From Labrenzia sp. 011 (lineage in GTDB: Bacteria; Pseudomonadota; Alphaproteobacteria; Rhizobiales; Stappiaceae), in the NCBI RefSeq assembly GCF_003075075.1, contig NZ_QCYM01000004.1:216038-280037 (forward strand): DNA of 64,000 nt. Reading direction: 5' to 3'. A model generated the notes under the pieces. The model worked only from the letters and a program-made list of their open reading frames with translations. It was not told the origin of the DNA and made no database searches. Position 1 is the first letter of the stretch. The number at the start of each line of letters is the position of its first letter. Below are positions 35,249 through 42,651 of this stretch, piece after piece. A program made the position numbers and the translations under genes.

Positions 35249-35271
35249 CCTCCTCCCTTCGCGGGAGGAGG
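35249..35271. repeat. Strong hairpin with CCTCCTCCC arm
   Basis: CCTCCTCCC (35249-35257) and GGGAGGAGG (35263-35271) form a perfect 9-bp stem with a TTCGC loop 16 bp after the SDR stop. There is no T run, so it is not a classical terminator; it could stabilise the 3' end or be a dispersed palindromic element. Confidence 0.6.
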
Positions 35272-35384
35272 CGCCGGGCGCGGATTGCTTGCAGCCGGAC
35301 TTGGTCCGGCGCTTCATGCGGTGACAGAGCCCGGCATGAGGGCTGTCCGGCTCTTTCCGCGAAACGCTTCTGTACCGCCTGCGC

Positions 35385-37223
35385 TCAGGCCGTATCTTCG
35401 TCCGCGTTGAATTGCAGGCGGGCGAGTTTGGCATACAGACCGCCGGCGGCGCTGAGTTCGGCGTGGGTTCCGGTCTCGACGATCCGCCCTTCCTCCATCA
35501 CGACGATCCGGTCGGCTTTGAGTACGGTCGCAAGCCGGTGGGCGATCACCAGCGTGGTACGGTCGGCCATCAGCCGGTCGAGGGCCTGCTGCACCAGGTT
35601 CTCGCTTTCCGCATCGAGGGCGCTGGTGGCCTCGTCCAGAAGCAGCACAGGCGCACTCTTGAGAACGGCCCGGGCGATGGCAATGCGCTGGCGCTGGCCG
35701 CCCGACAGGGTTATGCCGCGTTCACCCACAAGGGTGTCGTAGCCGTTGGTCATGGTGTCAATGAAGGGCGCGGCAAGGGCTGCCCGAGCGGCCTCGATGA
35801 TATCCTGTCTGGTGGCGTCCGGCCGGCCATAGGCGATGTTTTCCGCAATGCTCGTCCCGAAGATGGCCGTGTCCTGCGGAACCAGGGCAATGTGCCTGCG
35901 CAGGTCTTCCGGGTCCAGCTGCCTGATATCCACGCCGTTCAGGCAAATGCGTCCGGCTGTCGGGTCGTAATAGCGCATCAGCAGGCTGAAGAGTGTGGAT
36001 TTTCCCGCGCCGGACGGGCCGACCACCGCCACGGTCTCGCCCGGCGAAACCGTGAGGGCAAGATTGGTGAGGACGGGCAGATCCCGGCTGTTTTCATAGG
36101 CGAAGGAAACCCGGTCGAAGGTGATTTCCCCCCTCGGCGTCTCGGGAAGCGGGACCGGATCGGCGGGAGCGGCGATTTCCGGTTCGATCTCCAGAAGCTC
36201 GGACAGGCGTTCGGCGGCGCCGGCGGCCTGGGAAAGTTCGCCCCAGACTTCGGACAGGGCGGCGAGGGAGCCGGCGGCCAGAATGGAATAGAGCAGGAAC
36301 TGGCTCAGTTCCCCGCCGGTGATGCGGCCCGAGAAGACGTCGCTCGCGCCGATCCACAGAACCGCGACAATGCTGGCGCCGATGACAAAGATCGCAAAAC
36401 CCGTCAGCGCGGCCCGGGCCATGATCGCCTGGCGCGCGGCCTGAAAGGCGGCCTCGACAGCGGCCCGGTAGCGATCGGCGCTGCGGCGCTCATGGGTGAA
36501 GGCCTGGAGGGTCCGCACGGCGCCGAGCATTTCGCCGGCAAAGGCGGAAGCGTCCGCGAGCGTGTCCTGGGCGAAGCGGGATCTCTTGCGCACCTGCCGC
36601 CCGAATCCCAGGATGGGCACGAGAATGACCGGAATGGCCGCAAGGACAATGACCGAGAGCCGGGGGCTGGTGACCACCATCATCACCGAGGCGCCGGCGA
36701 ACATGATCAGGTTGCGCATGGCCAGCGAGGCGCTTGCGCCGAAGGCGGACTTGATCTGTGTGGTGTCCGCGGTCAGGCGGGAGAGGATTTCCCCGGATTT
36801 CGCACTGTCGTAAAAGGAGGGGCTGAGGTGGGTCAGATGGGCAAAGACATCCGAGCGCACGTCGCTCACCACACGCTCCCCGAGCCACATCACCAGGAAA
36901 TAGCGGATGGAACTGGCCATCGCCAGGGCGCAGACGACCCCGAGCAGGACGGCGAAGTAGGAATTGACCAGGGCGGGATCATCGGCCCCGAAGCCGAAAT
37001 CGATCATCCGGCGGACGGCGGCGGGCAGGACCAGGGTGATGACAGCCGCCGAAAACAACGCGAAAACCGCGGCCGTCACGACGCCCTTGTGTTTCAGCAG
37101 GTAGGGCAGAAGCCGGGTCAGGGGCTTGAGAGACTTGCGGGATGAACCGGTCCGGGGATTTGCGTCAGAAGTTTGGGCGTCGGCCAAGAGGATCTCCTCG
37201 TCGTTTGCGACCGTCTTTAGCAT
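35385..37223 (-). CDS. ABC exporter, fused permease-ATPase (MsbA/ABCB-like)
   Basis: A 612-residue half-transporter. Six transmembrane segments occupy about residues 40-320 with the family landmark SPSFYDSAKSGEILSRLTADTTQIKSAF. The nucleotide-binding domain (about 365-600) has Walker A GPSGAGKST, the signature LSGGQRQRIAIARA, Walker B VLLLDEATSALD and the H-loop VIAHRLATV. Such homodimers export lipids, drugs or peptides. The start is ATG 37223; the longer frame uses TTG. No partner gene is near. Confidence 0.92.
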   Translation of the reverse strand: MLKTVANDEEILLADAQTSDANPRTGSSRKSLKPLTRLLPYLLKHKGVVTAAVFALFSAAVITLVLPAAVRRMIDFGFGADDPALVNSYFAVLLGVVCALAMASSIRYFLVMWLGERVVSDVRSDVFAHLTHLSPSFYDSAKSGEILSRLTADTTQIKSAFGASASLAMRNLIMFAGASVMMVVTSPRLSVIVLAAIPVILVPILGFGRQVRKRSRFAQDTLADASAFAGEMLGAVRTLQAFTHERRSADRYRAAVEAAFQAARQAIMARAALTGFAIFVIGASIVAVLWIGASDVFSGRITGGELSQFLLYSILAAGSLAALSEVWGELSQAAGAAERLSELLEIEPEIAAPADPVPLPETPRGEITFDRVSFAYENSRDLPVLTNLALTVSPGETVAVVGPSGAGKSTLFSLLMRYYDPTAGRICLNGVDIRQLDPEDLRRHIALVPQDTAIFGTSIAENIAYGRPDATRQDIIEAARAALAAPFIDTMTNGYDTLVGERGITLSGGQRQRIAIARAVLKSAPVLLLDEATSALDAESENLVQQALDRLMADRTTLVIAHRLATVLKADRIVVMEEGRIVETGTHAELSAAGGLYAKLARLQFNADEDTA

Positions 37224-37351
37224 GTTCAGCGGCGGGCTCAATGGCCCAGATCAAGTTTGCCGCAGGATCGCCTTGCGGCAGCTCCGGGGCGGCCCGGAGC
37301 CGTTCCGGATTCCTCGGGAAAGGCCGGGACGGCAATGCTGGATTTTGCCTC

Positions 37352-37380
37352 TTGTCTTGCTCGTCCCCTTGGGGTATATC
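37352..37380 (+). promoter_or_regulatory. Probable sigma-70-type promoter of rpmE
   Basis: TTGTCT (37352-37357) and TATATC (37375-37380) are spaced by 17 bp, about 118 bp before the rpmE start, leaving a leader of roughly 110 nt that could carry L31 autoregulation. Confidence 0.45.
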
Positions 37381-37497
37381 CCCGCCACATGTTTCTGAGG
37401 GCGGCGTCCGCATCCGGATCGGCGGCCCTTTATCTCGTTTGCGCTGGCGTTGCGGCTTTTATGGCAAGACGCTACGAGGCGCCTGAAAGGACCGGCC

Positions 37498-37722
37498 ATG
37501 AAAGCGGATATTCATCCCGACTACCACACCATCAAGGTCGTCATGACCGATGGCACCGAATTCACCACCCGCTCCACCTATGGTGCGGAAGGCGATACCC
37601 TGCAGCTCGACATCGACCCGACGTCGCACCCGGCATGGACCGGCGGCGACCGTCAGCTGATGGACCGTGGCGGCCGCGTATCCCGCTTCAAGAACAAGTT
37701 TGCCGGTTTCCTGGGCTCCTGA
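37498..37722 (+). CDS. rpmE: 50S ribosomal protein L31 (bL31), zinc-free type
   Basis: A 74-residue protein, [29 protein letters not shown]..., with the C-terminal FKNKF motif of L31. The CxxC zinc ribbon is replaced (no cysteine at all), so this is a C-minus, zinc-independent form as is usual in Rhizobiales. The start at 37498 follows GAAAGG. A terminator follows. Confidence 0.94.
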   Translation: MKADIHPDYHTIKVVMTDGTEFTTRSTYGAEGDTLQLDIDPTSHPAWTGGDRQLMDRGGRVSRFKNKFAGFLGS

Positions 37723-37750
37723 TCAGCCCATCAAGACCGTCCTGCTTTCG

Positions 37751-37776
37751 AAACCCGGCCTCTGGCCGGGTTTTTT
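37751..37776 (+). terminator. Rho-independent terminator of rpmE
   Basis: ACCCGGCC and GGCCGGGT form an 8-bp stem with a TCT loop followed by TTTTT, 28 bp after the stop. Confidence 0.9.
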
Positions 37777-37940
37777 GTTTGGCGGGTGCCTGCCGGTGCC
37801 TGAGCATGGCGCGTTGACTTGAATTGGGGAAATCGCCTGAACGCATTTGCGATGCAAAGATTGCCTCGGGCGTCTTTCTGAATCCATGAAACCGCTTAAA
37901 CGCGACACGCTCCAGGTGTCCCTTGCCGATTTGGCCAATC

Positions 37941-37966
37941 AAAAAAGCCGCCCGGAGGCGGCTTTC
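37941..37966 (-). terminator. Rho-independent terminator of rcdA
   Basis: AAGCCGCC and GGCGGCTT pair (8 bp, 4-nt loop) and are followed on the minus strand by a run of six T, 26 bp beyond the rcdA stop. Confidence 0.88.
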
Positions 37967-37991
37967 TGGACACGGAAAATCCGGGGTGGGA

Positions 37992-38534
37992 TCAGGCAAG
38001 CTTGCCGAAAGCGGCGTGAAGCTGGTTGATCTGCGAGGCGACCGGATTGTCGTTGTTGGCTTCCTCGGAAATCTCCACCTCTTCCTTGCGGTAGAGCATC
38101 CTGTCGAGGTGGACCACGCGTTCCTGCAGGCGGGTGGAGCGTTCGACCAGATCGCGCAGGGTCGCGGGAAGCTCGTCCCAGGTCGGGCCGCCCGTGGCGC
38201 TGCTCAGCTTGTCGAGGCGAACCTTGTTCTTGTCGCTGCCGGCCTGTTCGCGGGACATCTCGCCCTCGTTGACCGCACGCTGCAGCAATAGCCAGGAGGC
38301 GAGCTGCATCAGCCGGGTCGTCAGGCGCATGGATTCAGTGGCATAGGCGAGAGAGGCGGGCCGCGGAAGCTGCTTGGCTTCCTCGCGTCCTTCTCCGTCC
38401 AGATACATGGCCGTTTCCTCGACCAGTGACATGCCTTCCTGAAACAGGCTCTGGAAGTTGTCGGAACTGGCCAGGTGATGTGCGATATGCACCGTTTCAA
38501 CAGAACCGCCGGCTTTTTTCATGTCTTCCGTCAT
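37992..38534 (-). CDS. rcdA: RcdA (DUF1465), adaptor for CtrA degradation
   Basis: With ATG 38534 the protein has 180 residues (frames starting at 38576 or 38606 are possible). The DUF1465 core is clear: ASSDNFQSLFQEGMSLVEETAMYLDG, GREEAKQLPRPASLAYATESMRLTTRLMQ and ASWLLLQRAVNEGEMSREQA, forming the three-helix bundle of Caulobacter RcdA. There RcdA binds CpdR-primed ClpXP and brings PopA/CtrA to the protease at the cell pole. CpdR is encoded at 7.4 kb. The C-terminal part (about 150-180) is acidic and likely disordered, as in Caulobacter, where it is needed for function. Confidence 0.85.
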   Translation of the reverse strand: MTEDMKKAGGSVETVHIAHHLASSDNFQSLFQEGMSLVEETAMYLDGEGREEAKQLPRPASLAYATESMRLTTRLMQLASWLLLQRAVNEGEMSREQAGSDKNKVRLDKLSSATGGPTWDELPATLRDLVERSTRLQERVVHLDRMLYRKEEVEISEEANNDNPVASQINQLHAAFGKLA

Positions 38535-38949
38535 TGGATTACTGCGCCTCAATTGCTCTTCCGGTTGACCCAGCATCTCTTCTGAAACTGACCCAGGATA
38601 AAACATCCCGGGGCAATGTGTTCCTTTTTGGAACGATGCAGGTCTTCATGCCATTTACTGAGCAATCCGTGTGCCATTTACAAAGGCAAACGGCCCTTAA
38701 CCAGAACAGTCACAGTGTACTATGAGGCTGCGGCAAAAAAAAGAGCCGCGGGAAGGCGGCTCTGAGTCATTAACAGGGAGGCGTCAAACAGAGTGGACAG
38801 GAGCCACTCAAATCCAGATGACTGGATGTATAAATTTATAATTTGGAAAGATTAACAAGAGGTAAATAAGTTAATTTTTACCTGACCGGTTTACCTTGAG
38901 GGGAGGTGACGGGTTGCCTTTATTTCAGTTTTTACAGAAATTTACGTAG
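38535..38949. other. AT-rich intergenic region rich in inverted repeats
   Basis: A 415-bp gap, in places below 40% G+C. Hairpins are GAGTGG/CCACTC (38791-38809), ATCCAG/CTGGAT (38812-38827), AGGTAAA/TTTACCT (38860-38883; a second TTTACCT follows near 38889) and CAGAAAT/ATTTCTG (38935-38958). A minus-strand terminator is at 38735-38763. The rcdA promoter must be in the left part. Confidence 0.6.
38735..38763 (-). terminator. Rho-independent terminator, minus strand
   Basis: AGAGCCGC and GCGGCTCT form an 8-bp stem with a GGGAAG loop; the minus strand continues with eight T. The nearest upstream gene is DUF1192, ending 187 bp away, so it ends either a long 3' UTR or an unannotated RNA. Confidence 0.8.
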
Positions 38950-39147
38950 TTATTTCTGAAAAATGGAGTTGGCGGCATTGCGAATATTCCCGCGTTGCTC
39001 CAGCTCCTGCCGGGTGCGGTTAATTTCCCCGGTCAGCGCGCCAATCCGCTCCGCGAGGTCACTCTCCGACAGGCAGGACAAATCGTCCCCTACGGCAATC
39101 GTGCCCGGGGCGGATTTTTTTGGGACATCCTCATCGAACAGGCCCAT
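38950..39147 (-). CDS. DUF1192 family small protein
   Basis: A 65-residue protein, MGLFDEDVPKKS...VGDDLSCLSESDLAERIGALTGEINRTRQELEQR...AANSIFQK. The pattern of an FDEDxPKK start, IGxDLSxLSxxEL core and FxK ending identifies DUF1192, a short coiled-coil family restricted mainly to alphaproteobacteria. Function unknown. Confidence 0.85.
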   Translation of the reverse strand: MGLFDEDVPKKSAPGTIAVGDDLSCLSESDLAERIGALTGEINRTRQELEQRGNIRNAANSIFQK

Positions 39148-39296
39148 TGTCTCTTTCCTTCAGGCGTGACAGACGAATTCGGTCCGTTCCGCTTGTCTGA
39201 TCCGCTTTTATTCAAATAGGTTCATGGCGAATTTACCATAGGCCAGGCACAGATCGCCTAGCCAGTCCCAAAATGAACCAGAAGGAGGGACCCTCC

Positions 39297-40301
39297 ATGC
39301 AGAATCTGCCTGACAGCATGGCCGCGGTGGCGATATCGAGACCGGGCGGTCCGGAAGTGCTCGTGCTGGAGAACCGCCCGGTGCCGGAGCCGGGGCCGGG
39401 GGAAATCCTGATCCGGGTCGCCGCCGCCGGTGTGAACCGTCCCGACGTCCTGCAGCGCATGGGGGCCTATCCGCCGCCGAAGGGGGCGTCCGACCTTCCC
39501 GGGCTGGAGGTTGCCGGCGAGGTTGTGGCCTGCGGCGAGGGCGCCGGACGTCATGCGATCGGCGACGCGGTCGCGGCCCTGTGTCCGGGAGGCGGCTACG
39601 CGGGTTACTGCAAGGTGGCGCAAGGCCATGCGCTGCCGGTTCCGAAAGGTCTCTCGATGACGGAAGCCGCAGCGCTGCCGGAAACATTCTTTACGGTCTG
39701 GAGCAATGTGTTCGACCGGAGCGGGCTGAAAAGCGGAGAGCGTTTCCTGGTGCATGGCGGCACGTCCGGTATCGGCACGACCGCGATCCAGCTCGCGAAG
39801 GCCTTCGGAGCGGAGGTTTTCACGACGGTCGGATCGCCGGAAAAGGCGGAGGCGGTGCGCAAGCTCGGCGCCGACCATGTCATCAACTACCGGGATGAGG
39901 CGTTCGAAAAGGTCATCCTGGAGGTTACGAACGGCGAGGGCGTCGATGTGATCCTGGACATGGTGGGCGGCGACTATGTGGAGCGGAACTGGAAAGCGGC
40001 CGCCGTGGAAGGGCGGATCTGCCAGATCGCAACGCTGAACGGTGTGTCCGAGAAGGTAAATTTCTCCCGGCTGATGGTCAAAAGGCTGACCCATACCGGG
40101 AGCACGCTCCGGCCGCGCAGCGATGCCTTCAAGACCGCGATCGCCGAGGCGCTGGAAGCCCGCGTCTGGCCGCTGATCGAATCGGGGAAAATCCGTCCGG
40201 TGATGGATTCGACCTTTCCCCTGACCGAAGCGGCCGAGGCGCATCGGCGGATGGAAAGCTCTGGCCATATTGGCAAAATCGTCCTGACCGTGGAAGGCTG
40301 A
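39297..40301 (+). CDS. NAD(P)H quinone oxidoreductase, PIG3 (zinc-free MDR) family
   Basis: A 334-residue medium-chain reductase without the structural or catalytic zinc ligands. It has LIRVAAAGVNRPDVLQRMGAYPPP, GLEVAGEVVACGEG, AALPETFFTVWSNVF and the NADPH fold HGGTSGIGTTAIQLAKAFGAEVFTTVGS. Members reduce quinones by one or two electrons. AAGGAGGG eight bases before 39297 fixes the start. It is monocistronic and precedes trcR. Confidence 0.9.
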   Translation: MQNLPDSMAAVAISRPGGPEVLVLENRPVPEPGPGEILIRVAAAGVNRPDVLQRMGAYPPPKGASDLPGLEVAGEVVACGEGAGRHAIGDAVAALCPGGGYAGYCKVAQGHALPVPKGLSMTEAAALPETFFTVWSNVFDRSGLKSGERFLVHGGTSGIGTTAIQLAKAFGAEVFTTVGSPEKAEAVRKLGADHVINYRDEAFEKVILEVTNGEGVDVILDMVGGDYVERNWKAAAVEGRICQIATLNGVSEKVNFSRLMVKRLTHTGSTLRPRSDAFKTAIAEALEARVWPLIESGKIRPVMDSTFPLTEAAEAHRRMESSGHIGKIVLTVEG

Positions 40302-40343
40302 CTTTCCATCCGGAGCGGGCAGAATCACCGGAATGCAAGTCGA

Positions 40344-40372
40344 TTGCGTTTCGGCAGGTTTTCTCCTATATT
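40344..40372 (+). promoter_or_regulatory. Probable sigma-70-type promoter of trcR
   Basis: TTGCGT (40344-40349) and TATATT (40367-40372) with 17-bp spacing lie 83 bp before the trcR start codon. Confidence 0.5.
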
Positions 40373-40454
40373 CCGGCTGCTTCCCTTGAAATGGAAATAG
40401 AACATCGCTTTTTCGTCCCGCCGGGCGAGGGAGCAGACGAGAGGAATTTATCCG

Positions 40455-41393
40455 ATGGCGAACACGCCGCTTATGCCGAAGGCAACCGCCGTCTGGCTTG
40501 TCGACAATACCGCGTTGAGCTTCACCCAGATTGCCGCATTCTGCAGGCTTCATCCTCTGGAAGTGAAGGCGATTGCCGATGGCGAAGCCGCACAGGGTAT
40601 CAAGGGGCTCGATCCGGTCCTGACGGGTCAGCTGTCCCGCGAGGAACTGGAAAAGGCGCAGGCCGATCCGAACTATCAGCTGAAACTTCAGGGCTCGAAA
40701 GTGGTCGTCCCGGAATCCAAGCGCAAGGGACCGCGTTACACGCCTGTTTCCCGCCGCCAGGACCGCCCGAACGCCATCCTGTGGCTGGTGCGCAACCATC
40801 CGGAACTGAAGGACGCGCAGATCATCCGTCTTGTCGGCACCACCAAGCCGACGATTGCGGCGATTCGCGACCGGACCCACTGGAATTCCTCGAGCCTGGT
40901 GCCATCCGATCCGGTCACGCTCGGCCTGTGCAGCCAGCTTGAGCTGGATATGGAAGTCGAAAAGGCCGCCAAGAATGCACCGCAGCCGATCGCAGGCGGT
41001 CCCGACGATACGCTGATGCCGGTCGAGGATACGACCAGCGAAGACGCTCTCGCCGCGGCCTTCTCCTTCGGCACGAGCAAGCCGATCCAGCGGGAAGAAG
41101 AAGAGGTTCTGGACGCCGAAGCGGTCTTCGCGAACCTGGGCATGCCGAAAAAGGCGAGCAGCGAAGAGGAGCCGGCAGACGACGTCGACGTCTTTGCTGC
41201 GAGTGAAGAGGGCGAGACCGCCGCTGAAGCTGAAGCTGAGGCAGAGGCTGACGCTGAAGTTGAGGCGAGCGAAGAGGCAGACGTTGAGGCTGCTGCTGAC
41301 GCAGAAGCAGAAGCAGAAGCAGAAGCAGAAGCAGAAGCAGAAGTCGAAATTGTCGATGAGGCTGTTGCCGACGAAGACGCCAAGGAAAAGTAA
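40455..41393 (+). CDS. trcR: TrcR (DUF1013) cell-cycle transcriptional regulator with repeat-rich tail
   Basis: A 312-residue protein. Residues 1-190 are the DUF1013 region: ATAVWLVDNTALSFTQIAAFCRLHPLEVKAIADGE, GLDPVLTGQLSREE, RRQDRPNAILWLVRNHPELKDAQIIRLVGTTKPTI and WNSSSLVPSDPVTLGLCSQLELD, predicted as helix-turn-helix units. In Caulobacter the homologue associates with RNA polymerase and is important for growth and cell-cycle expression. The C-terminal 100 residues are acidic Ala/Glu repeats partly encoded by seven perfect GCAGAA copies (41301-41342), so this tail may vary in length. Terminator follows. Confidence 0.88.
   Translation: MANTPLMPKATAVWLVDNTALSFTQIAAFCRLHPLEVKAIADGEAAQGIKGLDPVLTGQLSREELEKAQADPNYQLKLQGSKVVVPESKRKGPRYTPVSRRQDRPNAILWLVRNHPELKDAQIIRLVGTTKPTIAAIRDRTHWNSSSLVPSDPVTLGLCSQLELDMEVEKAAKNAPQPIAGGPDDTLMPVEDTTSEDALAAAFSFGTSKPIQREEEEVLDAEAVFANLGMPKKASSEEEPADDVDVFAASEEGETAAEAEAEAEADAEVEASEEADVEAAADAEAEAEAEAEAEAEVEIVDEAVADEDAKEK
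41301..41342 (+). repeat. Hexanucleotide microsatellite (GCAGAA)7 in trcR
   Basis: Seven exact tandem GCAGAA copies encode alternating Ala-Glu. Preceding bases (from about 41221) are degenerate copies (GCTGAA, GCTGAG, GCAGAG, GCTGAC), showing stepwise decay of an older, longer array. Unit length is a multiple of three, so slippage preserves the frame. Confidence 0.92.
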
Positions 41394-41425
41394 GATTTCC
41401 TTCGGTTCTGCTGCGAAATATCGAG

Positions 41426-41455
41426 CCGCCGGCTGGAAGAGCCGGCGGTTTTTTT
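41426..41455 (+). terminator. Rho-independent terminator of trcR
   Basis: CCGCCGGCT and AGCCGGCGG form a perfect 9-bp stem with a GGAAG loop followed by seven T. Confidence 0.92.
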
Positions 41456-41548
41456 GTGCCGAAATCCCGGTTTTGCCGATATGCGGCGAAAACGCGTTGC
41501 CACGCTGTTGTTCAGGCCATAGTCTGCCCGCCTTTCTGGGAGAACAAA

Positions 41549-42505
41549 ATGTCGAACAAACTGCTCAAACTGGGCTTTTCGCTGGCTCTTGCCCTCGGTG
41601 TCACACAGGCGCAGGCTGAAACGCGAATTACCTACAAATCCGCAAAATCCACGTCCTCCTACTACCAGATGGGCGTGCAGATTGCCGAAGCCGTCAAGGC
41701 CGGCAGCGACGGCGAGATGATCGTCACCGTCGAGGAAAGCCAGGGCTCCGTCCAGAACGTGATGGAAGCCAAGGCGAGAGGCGGAGACTATGTCTTCACC
41801 ACGCCGCCGGCTCTCGTGTCGCTGGCCCAGGGCGGCAAGGCGATGTTCGAGGGCAAGGGCGATCCGAAGTTCGATGAGATCCGGGCCCTGTTTCCGATTC
41901 CCTCGCTGACCATGCACTTCGTGATGTCCGCCGACAGCGGCGTGACGGATTTTGCCGGCATGGAGGGCAAGACCATCCTGCTGGGCAAGGGATCGTTCGG
42001 GGCGAACGAAGGCGCGAAATATCTCAAGCTCTTCGGTCTGGAAGGCAAGGTGGACCTTGCGGAGGTCGAGCTGTCGAATGCGGTGGCAGCCCTGAAGAAC
42101 GGGCAGATCGACGGCTTCGTGACGGCGGGTTCCTGGCCGGCGCCGAATGTCATCGAGGCGGCAGCGTCCTCGGATGTTCATGTGCTTTCCCTCGACGACG
42201 ACCAGATCGCGAAGACAAAGCGTGCGAAACTGGTCATTCCGGCGGGTACCTATGCGGGGCAGGACGCGGATATCGTGACCACCTCGCTGCCGGTCGCAGC
42301 CTATGCGACCACGGCCATGGATGAGGATACCGCCTATATGCTGACCAAGACGTTCTGGGAGCAGAAGGCCGGGATGGGCGCGGATGCACCGTGGTGGAAC
42401 GGCGTGGACCAGTCCCTGATGGCCAATATCACCGGCAAGCTGCACCCCGGTGCGGTCCGCTACTACAAGGAAGCCGGGATCGAACTCACGGAAGCCCAGC
42501 AGTAG
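41549..42505 (+). CDS. TAXI-family TRAP transporter substrate-binding protein
   Basis: A 318-residue periplasmic binding protein with signal peptide (LLKLGFSLALALGVTQAQA, cleavage near AQA-E). The mature part shows the TAXI features: SYYQMGVQIAEAVKAG, VEESQGSVQNVMEAKARGGDYVFTTPP and IDGFVTAGSWPAPNV. It delivers an organic anion, perhaps a dicarboxylate or glutamate-like compound, to the fused permease encoded next. GGGAG precedes the ATG at 41549. Confidence 0.88.
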   Translation: MSNKLLKLGFSLALALGVTQAQAETRITYKSAKSTSSYYQMGVQIAEAVKAGSDGEMIVTVEESQGSVQNVMEAKARGGDYVFTTPPALVSLAQGGKAMFEGKGDPKFDEIRALFPIPSLTMHFVMSADSGVTDFAGMEGKTILLGKGSFGANEGAKYLKLFGLEGKVDLAEVELSNAVAALKNGQIDGFVTAGSWPAPNVIEAAASSDVHVLSLDDDQIAKTKRAKLVIPAGTYAGQDADIVTTSLPVAAYATTAMDEDTAYMLTKTFWEQKAGMGADAPWWNGVDQSLMANITGKLHPGAVRYYKEAGIELTEAQQ

Positions 42506-42651
42506 GCAAAACCCCGTGGGGGTGAAACCCACCGGCGCGCGGCCGTCAGCAGTTGCTGCCGGCTCCGCGTGCCGGGTGCCTCCGGGCGGCTGCCGGAAGA
42601 CGGACCGGCGCTGGCCGCCCTGCAAACCATTTCAATCAGACAAGACAGTCC

